From assembly GCA_964599635.1 (NCBI GenBank), contig CAZRGM010000017.1:1-40774 (forward strand): a stretch of 40,774 nucleotides of DNA, given 5' to 3'. This document shows positions 23,812 through 31,994 of this stretch, in pieces (the first letter of the stretch is position 1; each line of letters starts with the position of its first letter). Made by a program: the position numbers and the translations under genes. The notes beneath the pieces were generated by a model. It was not told where the DNA came from. It was given only the letters and a program-made list of their open reading frames with translations, and searched no databases. The DNA is from WJMT01 sp964599635 (GTDB lineage: Bacteria; Acidobacteriota; Aminicenantia; Aminicenantales; Aminicenantaceae).

Positions 23812-25128
23812 ATGTCCAATATTGCAGTCATAGGTATGCAGTGGGGAGACGAAGGAAAAGGTAAGGTCACTGATCTGCTGACCCCTGCCTTTGATATTGT
23901 CGCAAGATATCAGGGAGGTGACAATGCTGGCCATACTGTATTTGTTAACGGGAAAAAAATTATCCTTCATTTGATCCCTTCTGGGATACTCCATAAAAAC
24001 AAATTGTGTGTCATTGGAAATGGAGTTGCTTTAAATCCAAAGGCCTTTTTGGAAGAGGTGGAACAGTTAAAAAGCTTAGGGATTAAGGTTGATAAGAATA
24101 TTGTCATAAGCAAAAACGCTCAGCTCATTTTTCCCTATCATTCTTCAATCGAAGAAATGACTGAAAATTTGAGGGGTGACAAAAAAATAGGAACCACATG
24201 TAAAGGGATCGGCCCTTCCTATGTTGATAAGATAGATCGACAGGGGATCAGGGTGGGAGATATTTTGAATGAGAATGTTTTCAGGAGCAAGGTTGAGCAG
24301 GCTCTCAAGTTGAAGAACATTCTATTGTCTCATTATCAAATTCCTGTTTTTGAACCCCAAAAGATGTCAAATGAATACATGAAATATGCAGAAAAGATCA
24401 AAAAGTATATTCAGGATGTGTCTCTTCTTCTTGAGGAAAAGATTAAACAGGGAAAATCTATCCTATTTGAAGGAGCCCAGGGAACCTTGCTTGACATTGA
24501 CCACGGCACTTATCCTTATGTGACGTCTTCTAATTCCACAGCCGGAGGAGTGTGCACTGGACTTGGGGTCAGCCCCGATAAAATTGAACATGTGATTGGA
24601 ATCGCTAAAGCCTATACCACGCGGGTGGGAAGCGGGCCCTTTCCCACTGAAATTCATGGGGAAATAGGAAAATATCTTCAGAGAAAAGGGGATGAATTTG
24701 GAGCCACGACCGGACGTCCACGCCGATGTGGATGGATTGATATTGTCGCCTTAAAGTATGCTGTAAGAATCAATGGGATTGATAAAGTTGTTTTAACCAA
24801 GCCTGATGTCCTTGATGAGTTAGGAGAAATTAAGTTAGGCATTGGTTATTCTTATAAAGGGGATAAGCTGGAGAGTTTTCCTGCGGAGGACTGGATCCTC
24901 GAAAAGGTCAAACCTATCTATAAGTCTATAAAAGGATGGAATAGAAGTATTCATGGAGTCAAGGATTATGAATCTCTCCCGAATCCTTTTTTGGACTACA
25001 TTAGGCTTATAGAGGACTCTATTCAAGCTGAAGTGGTCATGATATCGACGGGAGTAGAAAGAGAAGATATTGTCGTAAGGGAGAAAATGAAAACTTTTAT
25101 AGATCCAGAAAAAATTATTGGAAAATAA
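23812..25128 (+). CDS. purA: Adenylosuccinate synthetase
   Basis: PurA makes adenylosuccinate from IMP, Asp and GTP, the first AMP-specific step. The 438-aa sequence starts with the P-loop-like GMQWGDEGKGK (about 8-18), followed by GGDNAGHTV, GTTCKGIGPSY, FEGAQGTLLDIDHGTYPYVTSS-type block (start FEGAQG), TRVGSGPFPTE and TGRPRRCGW. All are intact and length is standard (about 430). A gap of 10 bases separates it from alr. The other pur genes lie 10 kb away on the other strand; PurB serves the next step. Confidence 0.97.
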   Translation: MSNIAVIGMQWGDEGKGKVTDLLTPAFDIVARYQGGDNAGHTVFVNGKKIILHLIPSGILHKNKLCVIGNGVALNPKAFLEEVEQLKSLGIKVDKNIVISKNAQLIFPYHSSIEEMTENLRGDKKIGTTCKGIGPSYVDKIDRQGIRVGDILNENVFRSKVEQALKLKNILLSHYQIPVFEPQKMSNEYMKYAEKIKKYIQDVSLLLEEKIKQGKSILFEGAQGTLLDIDHGTYPYVTSSNSTAGGVCTGLGVSPDKIEHVIGIAKAYTTRVGSGPFPTEIHGEIGKYLQRKGDEFGATTGRPRRCGWIDIVALKYAVRINGIDKVVLTKPDVLDELGEIKLGIGYSYKGDKLESFPAEDWILEKVKPIYKSIKGWNRSIHGVKDYESLPNPFLDYIRLIEDSIQAEVVMISTGVEREDIVVREKMKTFIDPEKIIGK

Positions 25129-25138
25129 GAGTTAAACA

Positions 25139-26284
25139 ATGATTCCACAATACCTGCAGTGGATTGAGCTTGATGTTGAATCTCTAAAGCACAATATCGT
25201 CCAATTCAGAAAATTGTTGGGAAGAGAACGCATTTTTCTGGCTATGGTTAAAGCCAATGCCTATGGACACGGGATGATTCCTGTGGCAGAGATTGCCTTA
25301 AAATCAGGAGCTGATTGGCTGGGAGTGAATTCCATTGAGGAAGCATTAATTTTAAGGAAGAATGGCTTCACCTGTCCTATTCTCTCAGTGGGATATATTC
25401 CGATTCACAAATTAGAACAGGCAGTGAAGAATGACATACGGATAACCGTTTACAATATCGCTTCTATCAAGAAGTTAGGGAAAATATGTCAATCACTTAG
25501 CAAAAAAGCTTATCTCCATATAAAGGTCGAAACCGGAACTTACCGGCAGGGGCTTAATGAAAATGAAATCATTCCTTTTATTGACCAAATAGAAAAGAGT
25601 AGAGGATTGGTCATTGAGGGTGTTTCATCGCATTTTGCTAATATTGAGGATACCACAGACCATAGTTATGCAAAGTATCAGCTTGATCGATTTAAAGATT
25701 TTTTAGCTCAAATTGAAAATCATGGGATAAGAGTTCCGTTCAAGCATATCGCCTGTTCAGCAGCCGTGATATTATTCCCAGAAACCTACTTTAATATGGC
25801 AAGGATAGGAATAGGAATTTACGGATTATGGCCGTCCAATGAAGTTTATATATCCAGTCTTCTGAGGAAGAGGCCCCGATTTTATTTGAGGCCTGTACTC
25901 ACATGGAAAGCCAGGATAGCGCAGGTTAAGAAGGTCCCAAAGGGAGATTTTATCGGATATGGATGTACCTACAAAACATCCAGAGATACGGATCTTGCAG
26001 TGATCCCGGTGGGATATTATGATGGGTATTTTCGAAGTCTCTCTAACGTCTCTTTTGTTCTTATCAAAGGGAAAAGAGCTTCTATAAGAGGAAGAGTCGC
26101 CATGAATTTTATTATGGCAGATATCACAGATATTCCGGGTGTCCATGTGGAAGATCCTGTAATTCTTATTGGCAGTGAGGGAAGTGACTCTATCACAGCA
26201 GATAAACTTGCATCTTTAACAGGGACCATAAATTACGAGATAACAGCAAGAATCAGTCCTCATATTCCAAGAATCGTCGTTTAA
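25139..26284 (+). CDS. alr: Alanine racemase
   Basis: Alr interconverts L- and D-Ala for peptidoglycan using PLP. The 381-aa protein has the barrel domain with AMVKANAYGHG (Schiff-base Lys38), HVKVETGTYRQG-like KVETGTYRQGL, and the C-terminal beta domain with FIGYGCTY (catalytic Tyr region), PVGYYDGY and GRVAMNFIMADIT. Length is typical (about 370-380). It is likely co-transcribed with purA. Confidence 0.95.
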   Translation: MIPQYLQWIELDVESLKHNIVQFRKLLGRERIFLAMVKANAYGHGMIPVAEIALKSGADWLGVNSIEEALILRKNGFTCPILSVGYIPIHKLEQAVKNDIRITVYNIASIKKLGKICQSLSKKAYLHIKVETGTYRQGLNENEIIPFIDQIEKSRGLVIEGVSSHFANIEDTTDHSYAKYQLDRFKDFLAQIENHGIRVPFKHIACSAAVILFPETYFNMARIGIGIYGLWPSNEVYISSLLRKRPRFYLRPVLTWKARIAQVKKVPKGDFIGYGCTYKTSRDTDLAVIPVGYYDGYFRSLSNVSFVLIKGKRASIRGRVAMNFIMADITDIPGVHVEDPVILIGSEGSDSITADKLASLTGTINYEITARISPHIPRIVV

Positions 26285-26307
26285 ATATATTATTCCGATA
26301 GAATATA

Positions 26308-26336
26308 TTGACTTTTTGGCTGCAATTTTGTATCTT
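26308..26336 (+). promoter_or_regulatory. Promoter for the NifU-like gene
   Basis: TTGACT (26308-26313), 17-base spacer, TATCTT (26331-26336). It lies about 80 bases before the ATG; AAGGAG precedes the start codon. Confidence 0.5.
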
Positions 26337-26417
26337 TTAATTTAAGAAACAAGTTTTCACAGAATATTTGAAGTATTCTTTTTTTATAGGATTAAATTTG
26401 AACTAAGGAGATAATAA

Positions 26418-26636
26418 ATGAGAGAAAAAGTTCAGTCCGTTTTAAACAAAATCCGTCCTTCTTTAAAGGCTGACGGGGGAAATGTTGAGCTGGTTTCAGT
26501 TAAAGATGGAGTAGTCAAGGTTAAGCTGATAGGAGCTTGTGCGGGCTGTCCCATGTCTCAAATGACTTTAAAAATGGGAATAGAGAGGCTTTTAAAAAAA
26601 GAAATCCCAGAAGTCAAAACAGTGGTTGCTGTATAG
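26418..26636 (+). CDS. NifU C-terminal domain protein (Fe-S scaffold/carrier)
   Basis: A 72-aa Nfu domain that carries a 4Fe-4S cluster between two subunits. It shows LNKIRPSLKADGGNVELV, then the cluster site GACAGCPMS with Cys41 and Cys44. It ends just after the domain, so it is a stand-alone Nfu of normal size. It is followed after 98 bases by nadA, whose product needs a 4Fe-4S cluster, and then by nth, another 4Fe-4S enzyme; delivery to them is a reasonable inference only. Confidence 0.92.
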   Translation: MREKVQSVLNKIRPSLKADGGNVELVSVKDGVVKVKLIGACAGCPMSQMTLKMGIERLLKKEIPEVKTVVAV

Positions 26637-26678
26637 GAGCCTCAACCTTAGAAGCTTTTGTAAAATTGAAAAAAGATT

Positions 26679-26706
26679 TTGTATAAATTTGTAATATATC
26701 TATAAT
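26679..26706 (+). promoter_or_regulatory. Probable promoter for nadA-nth
   Basis: TTGTAT (26679-26684), 16-base spacer, perfect TATAAT (26701-26706), 29 bases upstream of the nadA ATG. Confidence 0.5.
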
Positions 26707-26734
26707 CTATATATAGAATCAAAAAAGAATTATC

Positions 26735-27652
26735 ATGAATAAAAGCCAGTTGATGGAAAAGATAGAACAGCTTAAAAAAGAAAGGAATGCCGTCATCCTT
26801 GGTCACAATTATCAGAGAGGAGAAGTGCAGGATGTCGCTGATTATTTGGGAGATTCTTTAGGACTGAGCATCAAGGCATCCCAAACTGATGCAGATGTCA
26901 TTGTGTTTTGCGGTGTCTATTTTATGGCGGAGACAGCAGCGATTTTAGCTCCAGAAAAGACAGTTCTTATACCTGATGAAAAGGCTGGGTGTCCCATGGC
27001 TGATATGATAACAAAGAAACAGCTTGAGGAATGGAAGAGCAGGAATCGGAATCACGAAGTGGTTTGTTATGTCAACAGCACAGCAGATGTTAAGGCTGAA
27101 TGTGATATATGCTGTACCTCTTCCAATGCTATTCAGGTTGTTGATTTTTTAGAAGGTGATAAAGTTCTCTTTGCTCCTGATGGAAATTTGGGTGCTTATG
27201 TGGCTGAACACACTCGAAAGGAAGTTGTCCCATGGAAAGGTTACTGCTATGTACACGATAACATGAGGGCAGAAGATATTCTAAAGATGAAGAAGATATA
27301 TCCTGATAGTGAAGTGTGGGTTCACCCTGAATGTCGACCTGAAGTCATCAAGCTTGCTGACAAGGCTTTTTCTACGGGACAAATGGTTGAAGAAGCTCAC
27401 AGGACCCAAAAAAAAGATATCATTATAGGGACTGAAGTCGGCATTATCTACAGATTAAAAAAAGAGAATCCCGAAAAAAATTTTTATCCTGTCCAGAAAG
27501 GTGCCGTGTGTAGAGATATGAAAAAAATCACTTTAAGAAAAGTCTATTTGGCATTAAGGGATATGGAGAAAAGAGTTGTTGTGCCTGATGTGATAAGGGA
27601 GAAAGCAAGAGAAGCCATAGAAAGAATGGTCAACATCAGTGTGAATGATTGA
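26735..27652 (+). CDS. nadA: Quinolinate synthase NadA
   Basis: NadA condenses iminoaspartate with dihydroxyacetone phosphate to quinolinate in NAD synthesis. The 305-aa protein is of the short, three-domain form. The three cluster cysteines are placed as in the Thermotoga enzyme: Cys86 in AGCPMAD, Cys171 in WKGYCYVH and Cys259 in GAVCRDMK. ILGHNYQ (21-27), VNSTADVKAECD and VHPECRPEV are typical. nadB and nadC are not in the window. It overlaps nth by 8 bases. Confidence 0.96.
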   Translation: MNKSQLMEKIEQLKKERNAVILGHNYQRGEVQDVADYLGDSLGLSIKASQTDADVIVFCGVYFMAETAAILAPEKTVLIPDEKAGCPMADMITKKQLEEWKSRNRNHEVVCYVNSTADVKAECDICCTSSNAIQVVDFLEGDKVLFAPDGNLGAYVAEHTRKEVVPWKGYCYVHDNMRAEDILKMKKIYPDSEVWVHPECRPEVIKLADKAFSTGQMVEEAHRTQKKDIIIGTEVGIIYRLKKENPEKNFYPVQKGAVCRDMKKITLRKVYLALRDMEKRVVVPDVIREKAREAIERMVNISVND

Positions 27653-28292
27653 AATGAGAAAAAAAGAGAGGACCCTAAAAATTATTAAAATTTTAAAAGA
27701 ACTTTACCCTCAGAGCCGGACTGCCCTAAAATTTAAAACTCCTCTTGAAATTTTGGTAGCAACTATATTATCGGCCCAATGTACAGATAAAAAAGTAAAT
27801 GAATTAACTCCCCGCCTTTTTAAAAAATATCAAAGCGCGGCTGACTTTGCAAAGGCAGATAGAAAAGAATTAGAAGAAGAAATAAGGTCTACTGGATTTT
27901 ACAGGAATAAGGCCAAAAACATTCAAGCCGCTGCTGATAAAATCGTGAAGGATTTTTCTGGAAAAGTACCTTCTTCTATGGAAGAACTCGTAACCCTCCC
28001 TGGAGTTGCTAGGAAGACCGCGAATATTGTCCTATCCAGTGCTTATAATAAAGCTGAAGGAATCGCAGTGGATACTCATGTTAGGCGTCTGGCTGGAAGA
28101 TTGGGATTGAGTGAAGAGAAAAATCCGGATAAGATTGAAAAAGATTTAATGGCCCTAATCCCAGAAAAAGAATGGCTTCATTTCAATTATATGATGGTTG
28201 ACCATGGCAGAAAAATCTGCCAGGCAAAAAAGCCGCTTTGCGAGTTGTGCCGATTGAATCAGCTCTGTCCCTTTGCTTTCAAAAAAAAATAA
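27645..28292 (+). CDS. nth: Endonuclease III (DNA glycosylase/AP lyase)
   Basis: Nth removes oxidised pyrimidines and nicks AP sites. The 215-aa protein has the helix-hairpin-helix LPGVARKTANIV with catalytic Lys124, catalytic Asp143 in VDTHVRR, and the 4Fe-4S loop Cys192-X6-Cys199-X2-Cys202-X5-Cys208. Length is standard. The ATG at 27645 overlaps nadA; another ATG three codons on is possible. Confidence 0.95.
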   Translation: MIEMRKKERTLKIIKILKELYPQSRTALKFKTPLEILVATILSAQCTDKKVNELTPRLFKKYQSAADFAKADRKELEEEIRSTGFYRNKAKNIQAAADKIVKDFSGKVPSSMEELVTLPGVARKTANIVLSSAYNKAEGIAVDTHVRRLAGRLGLSEEKNPDKIEKDLMALIPEKEWLHFNYMMVDHGRKICQAKKPLCELCRLNQLCPFAFKKK

Positions 28293-28434
28293 GGGCTAAT
28301 CCAGGTTATTTAAAGGAAATAAGGGGATCCTAACCAATCAAGTCATTTGAATTGAAGGAGAGCTTGCATTAATATAATAAGAAATGATTAGACTCCCTAA
28401 TATTCCATAAATAGTTTATATTGAGTGGGTTCAT

Positions 28435-28854
28435 ATGAAATATAGATTTCTCAACCATACTGCGGATGCTCAATTTCAAGCTTATGGGGATTCTTTAGAG
28501 GAAGCTTTCCAGAACGCTGCTGAAGCCGTGGCTTCGTTAATGTGGTCGGTTAAAAAGATTAAACCCAGGATAAAAAGAAAGATAAACGCTAGGGGAAGAG
28601 ATGAAGAGCAGCTGCTTTTAAATTTTTTGGAAGAAATATTGTATCTTCTTGAATTAGAAGATTTTCTCTTTCATTCAGTGGAAGATATAGGAATAAAAAA
28701 AGAGAAAACTGGGTATTATCTTGGAGCCAGTTTTTTAGGAGATAAATTTTCGGATGAGTATGAAATTTTTGGGATGATCAAAGCAGTTACATACAACGAT
28801 ATGATCATAAAAAAGAATGACCATTATATGATTCAGGTTGTCGTTGATATATAA
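28435..28854 (+). CDS. Archease, RtcB activator
   Basis: Archease speeds guanylation and turnover of the RNA ligase RtcB. The 139-aa protein shows NHTADAQFQAYG at the N-terminus, LLLNFLEEILYLLE in the middle and the closing IKAVTYNDMII, all family hallmarks, including the Asp residues that bind metal. It lies 15 bases before rtcB. An in-frame GAGTGG precedes the ATG; a TATAAT at about 28376 could be part of its promoter. Confidence 0.92.
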   Translation: MKYRFLNHTADAQFQAYGDSLEEAFQNAAEAVASLMWSVKKIKPRIKRKINARGRDEEQLLLNFLEEILYLLELEDFLFHSVEDIGIKKEKTGYYLGASFLGDKFSDEYEIFGMIKAVTYNDMIIKKNDHYMIQVVVDI

Positions 28855-28869
28855 GAGGAGGGGGAGGGA

Positions 28870-30291
28870 ATGAACTTAAAACAGATTGATCAATTTATTT
28901 GGGAGATACCGAAACAAGAAGATATGAAAGTTCCCGCCGTCCTTTATAGTTCTTCCTCTCTTATCGAAAGTCTAACAAAAGACTTAACTCTTAAACAGGC
29001 CAAAGATATGGCCTGTCTTCCTGGCATAAAGAAGGCAGCTTATGTGATGCCTGATGCTCATCAGGGTTATGGGTTTCCTATCGGTGGAGTGGCTGCTTTT
29101 GATATGGAAGAAGGTATTATTTCTCCAGGAGGAGTGGGATATGATATTAACTGTGGAGTGAGGCTTTTAAGAACAGATTTTGTTGAAAGAGATATCAATA
29201 AAAGCAAAGATGCTCTTTTGGATGCTATTTTTGAAGAGGTTCCTACCGGGGTAGGCAGGGGGAGGCCTACTCAATTAAGCAGTAAAGAAGTCAAACAAAT
29301 CTGTATGGAGGGGGCTCATTGGACAGTAGAAAGAGGATTCGGCAGAGAAGAAGATCTAAAAAGGACGGAAGAAGAAGGCAGGATAAGTCCGGCCAATCCG
29401 CGAAATCTGTCAACAAGAGCCCTTAGTAGAGGTGCAGGCCAGCTCGGATCATTAGGATCCGGAAATCATTTTATAGAAATTCAAAAAGTCACCAAAGTTT
29501 ATAACAAAAAGGTTGCTGAGGCTTTTGGTATAAGTTTTGAGGGACAGATTTTAATTATGATACACTGTGGAAGCCGAGGTTTAGGACATCAGGTTGCCTC
29601 TGATTATATAAGGCGCATGGAAGATGAAATCGGAACGAAAGGCTTGCCGGATAGACAGCTTGTCAGTGCTCCTATAAATTCAAAGCTGGGAAAGGAATAC
29701 TATGAGTCCATGAATGCAGCCGTTAATTTTGCTTTTGCGAATAGGCAAATGATAGCTCATTTTATAAGAGAAATGTTTAAAAAAGTTTTGGGGACATCCA
29801 GGGGGATGGAACAGGTATACGATGTTTGTCACAATGTGGCTAAATTTGAGAAACATAAGGTAAATGGGGAGGAAAAAAAATTATGTATCCACAGAAAAGG
29901 AGCGACTCGAAGTTTTGGCCCCGGCCATAGAGAGATTCCTGAGGTTTATCGTCATGTAGGACAGCCTGTTTTTATTCCAGGGAGTATGGGAACCTCCTCC
30001 TATGTTTTGGTGGGGACTCAGAAAGCAGAAGAATTAAGCTTTAGTTCTACAGCTCATGGAGCAGGCCGGGTCATGTCACGCCGTCAGGCACTCAAGAGTT
30101 ACAGAGGTGAAAAAGTAAAAGATGAACTGGAGAGAAAAGGTGTGGGATTAAGGGCGAGAGGATGGAAGTGTGTGGCCGAAGAGGCCTCTCCGGTTTATAA
30201 GGATGTGGATGAAGTGGTGCGGGTTTCAGATCTGCTGGGTATCGGAGAATTGGTGGTTAAAGTAGAGCCTGTGGCTGTGGTTAAAGGATAA
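28870..30291 (+). CDS. rtcB: RNA-splicing ligase RtcB
   Basis: RtcB joins RNA 2',3'-cyclic phosphate or 3'-phosphate ends to 5'-OH ends, using GTP and manganese. The 473-aa protein has the metal ligands Asp92/Cys95 in GYDINCGVR, His200 in GSGNHF, His232 in IHCGSRGLGH and His321, and the guanylated His396 in STAHGAGRVMSR. Length matches the family (about 475-485). GAGGAGGGGAGG is a strong ribosome site. It is the enzyme half of the archease-rtcB pair. Confidence 0.96.
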   Translation: MNLKQIDQFIWEIPKQEDMKVPAVLYSSSSLIESLTKDLTLKQAKDMACLPGIKKAAYVMPDAHQGYGFPIGGVAAFDMEEGIISPGGVGYDINCGVRLLRTDFVERDINKSKDALLDAIFEEVPTGVGRGRPTQLSSKEVKQICMEGAHWTVERGFGREEDLKRTEEEGRISPANPRNLSTRALSRGAGQLGSLGSGNHFIEIQKVTKVYNKKVAEAFGISFEGQILIMIHCGSRGLGHQVASDYIRRMEDEIGTKGLPDRQLVSAPINSKLGKEYYESMNAAVNFAFANRQMIAHFIREMFKKVLGTSRGMEQVYDVCHNVAKFEKHKVNGEEKKLCIHRKGATRSFGPGHREIPEVYRHVGQPVFIPGSMGTSSYVLVGTQKAEELSFSSTAHGAGRVMSRRQALKSYRGEKVKDELERKGVGLRARGWKCVAEEASPVYKDVDEVVRVSDLLGIGELVVKVEPVAVVKG

Positions 30292-30446
30292 TAAGGATAT
30301 CTTTAATAAAAAAAAAGGAAAATTATAAAATTAGAACAAGTAGGTCAAGAAAATCTTTTAAGTTAGGATTGGTTTTTGTTATATTATTTACATTGATTTT
30401 TTATAAACTGATGGCTGAGGTTCAATCGTTTTATAGAGGATAGCTT

Positions 30447-31937
30447 ATGAAAGTTATTTTAGCAGGATATAATGTTGACAGCACTGTTATAGAAGAGTTG
30501 AAAGAGAACAGTCCTCAAAGAGAGGATGTGACTCCAGAGACTTTGTCTGCATCTTATGCTCGGATATCACGAGATCCCCGTTCAGTGGATAAACTCCGTT
30601 TGGCGGCTCTTTCTGAAGTTCAAAGAGCAAGAAAATCTAATCAGACCATTATTTTCAAGATGGGTCATCATTCTGTGGCGGAACATGCGGTTTTTAACTT
30701 TGATGTGATGGGTTTAAGCCGATTGGCCATAGAGGAGATTGAAAAGTTTAGACTCTGTTCCTATACAGAGAAATCACAGAGATATATCAAACTGGAAGAT
30801 GATTTTGTCATTCCTGCTGAGGTTAAGAAGTCAGGAAAAGAAAAAATATTCACTGAAATGATTCGTGAACAAAACAGCCTCTATCAGAGATTGTATGCAA
30901 GACTCAAACCCTATTTTTTCGAAAAGTATCCTGGTTTGGCTCGAGATAGTAAAAAGCATTCCATCCTTACTGGATGGGCTAAGGAGGATTCGAGATATAT
31001 CGTCAGTCTAGCTACAGAAGGACAGCTGGGCATGACTATCAATGCGAGAAACCTTGAATATATGATCAGGCGATTTTCCTCTAAAGAACTAGAAGAATTG
31101 AGAGAATTTAATAAAAGAATTTATAACTTAGCCAAAGAAGTGGCCCCTTCCGTTATTTTATTTACAGAACCAAATGATTTTGATCAAAAAACTTATTCAG
31201 AGATAAGGAACCTAATGAAGAGGGTGGGGCCTCCCTCCGAAAGCAAAGATCAATCCGTTGATCTTGTGGATTATACCCCTGAGGCAGACTTAAAACTTGC
31301 GGCTTCGTTAATACACACTGTTTCTGAAAGCTCTTATCAAAACTGCAGGGAAGAGGCTGAGAGACTGGGAGAAGAAGGAAGAAGGAATTTAGTTAAAAAA
31401 GCATTTCAGCATATGGAATTTTATGATGCCGTGCTTCGAGAATTTGAATATATAGAGCTGACGTTTGATCTGATTGTCTCTGCCACAAGTTTTGCACAGC
31501 TTAAGAGACACCGGATGGCCACTCTCACTCACCAAAAATACAATCCCTCACTAGGCGTAACCGTTCCTTCCTCCATTAAAGAGGTGAATGCTGAAGAAGA
31601 TTTTATGGAAGTTATTGAGAAAACAAATAAGGTGTACCAGGATTTAATTGAAACCATCAAAGTTGGAGCAGAGTATGTATTGACCAATGCTCATCGAAGA
31701 CGGGTACTGCTTAAAATGAATGCGAGGGAATTTTATCATTTTTCGCGTCTGAGAGAGGATGAAACCGCTCAATGGGAGATCAGAAAATTGGCTTCCGAAA
31801 TGAGCAGGAAAGCCAAACAAGTTATGCCTTTGACTTTTATGTTCATTGGGGGTAAAGATCGTTATCCTGAAATCTATGAATCTGTCTTTGAGAGATTGCC
31901 GAAGCTCAAGCCCCCCCGGATCCGAAGTGACATCTAA
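30447..31937 (+). CDS. Two-domain ThyX-like protein (FAD-dependent thymidylate synthase family)
   Basis: A 496-aa protein made of two ThyX-like halves (about 1-260 and 270-496); normal ThyX is about 220-250. ThyX has an RHR-X7-S motif. In half one the place reads KFR-X7-S (100-110), with HHSVAEH before it and QRY after. In half two it reads RHR-X7-K (354-364). Each half keeps the later block NARNLE or NAREFYHF, and the second has the AQWEIR end with a RxDExAQWE pattern. The motif halves therefore look complementary. It may be a thymidylate synthase whose active sites form within one chain, or a derived relative. The canonical fold is assigned with good confidence, the activity is not. Confidence 0.8.
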   Translation: MKVILAGYNVDSTVIEELKENSPQREDVTPETLSASYARISRDPRSVDKLRLAALSEVQRARKSNQTIIFKMGHHSVAEHAVFNFDVMGLSRLAIEEIEKFRLCSYTEKSQRYIKLEDDFVIPAEVKKSGKEKIFTEMIREQNSLYQRLYARLKPYFFEKYPGLARDSKKHSILTGWAKEDSRYIVSLATEGQLGMTINARNLEYMIRRFSSKELEELREFNKRIYNLAKEVAPSVILFTEPNDFDQKTYSEIRNLMKRVGPPSESKDQSVDLVDYTPEADLKLAASLIHTVSESSYQNCREEAERLGEEGRRNLVKKAFQHMEFYDAVLREFEYIELTFDLIVSATSFAQLKRHRMATLTHQKYNPSLGVTVPSSIKEVNAEEDFMEVIEKTNKVYQDLIETIKVGAEYVLTNAHRRRVLLKMNAREFYHFSRLREDETAQWEIRKLASEMSRKAKQVMPLTFMFIGGKDRYPEIYESVFERLPKLKPPRIRSDI

Positions 31938-31994
31938 TCCGACTCAAATAATTCACTTTAATTGAGATCGTGAACGTTGAACGGTCTATGATAT

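Noticed and set aside
26285..26312. Imperfect AT-rich inverted repeat AATATATT / AATATATT followed by T-rich sequence after alr.
   Set aside because: Stem is weak and entirely A/T with a bulge, and it overlaps the next promoter; not convincing as a terminator.
30292..30446. Non-coding stretch between rtcB and the ThyX-like gene, examined for riboswitch or terminator.
   Set aside because: No stable stem, riboswitch-like core or T-tract hairpin is visible; only AT-rich sequence with no convincing promoter pair.
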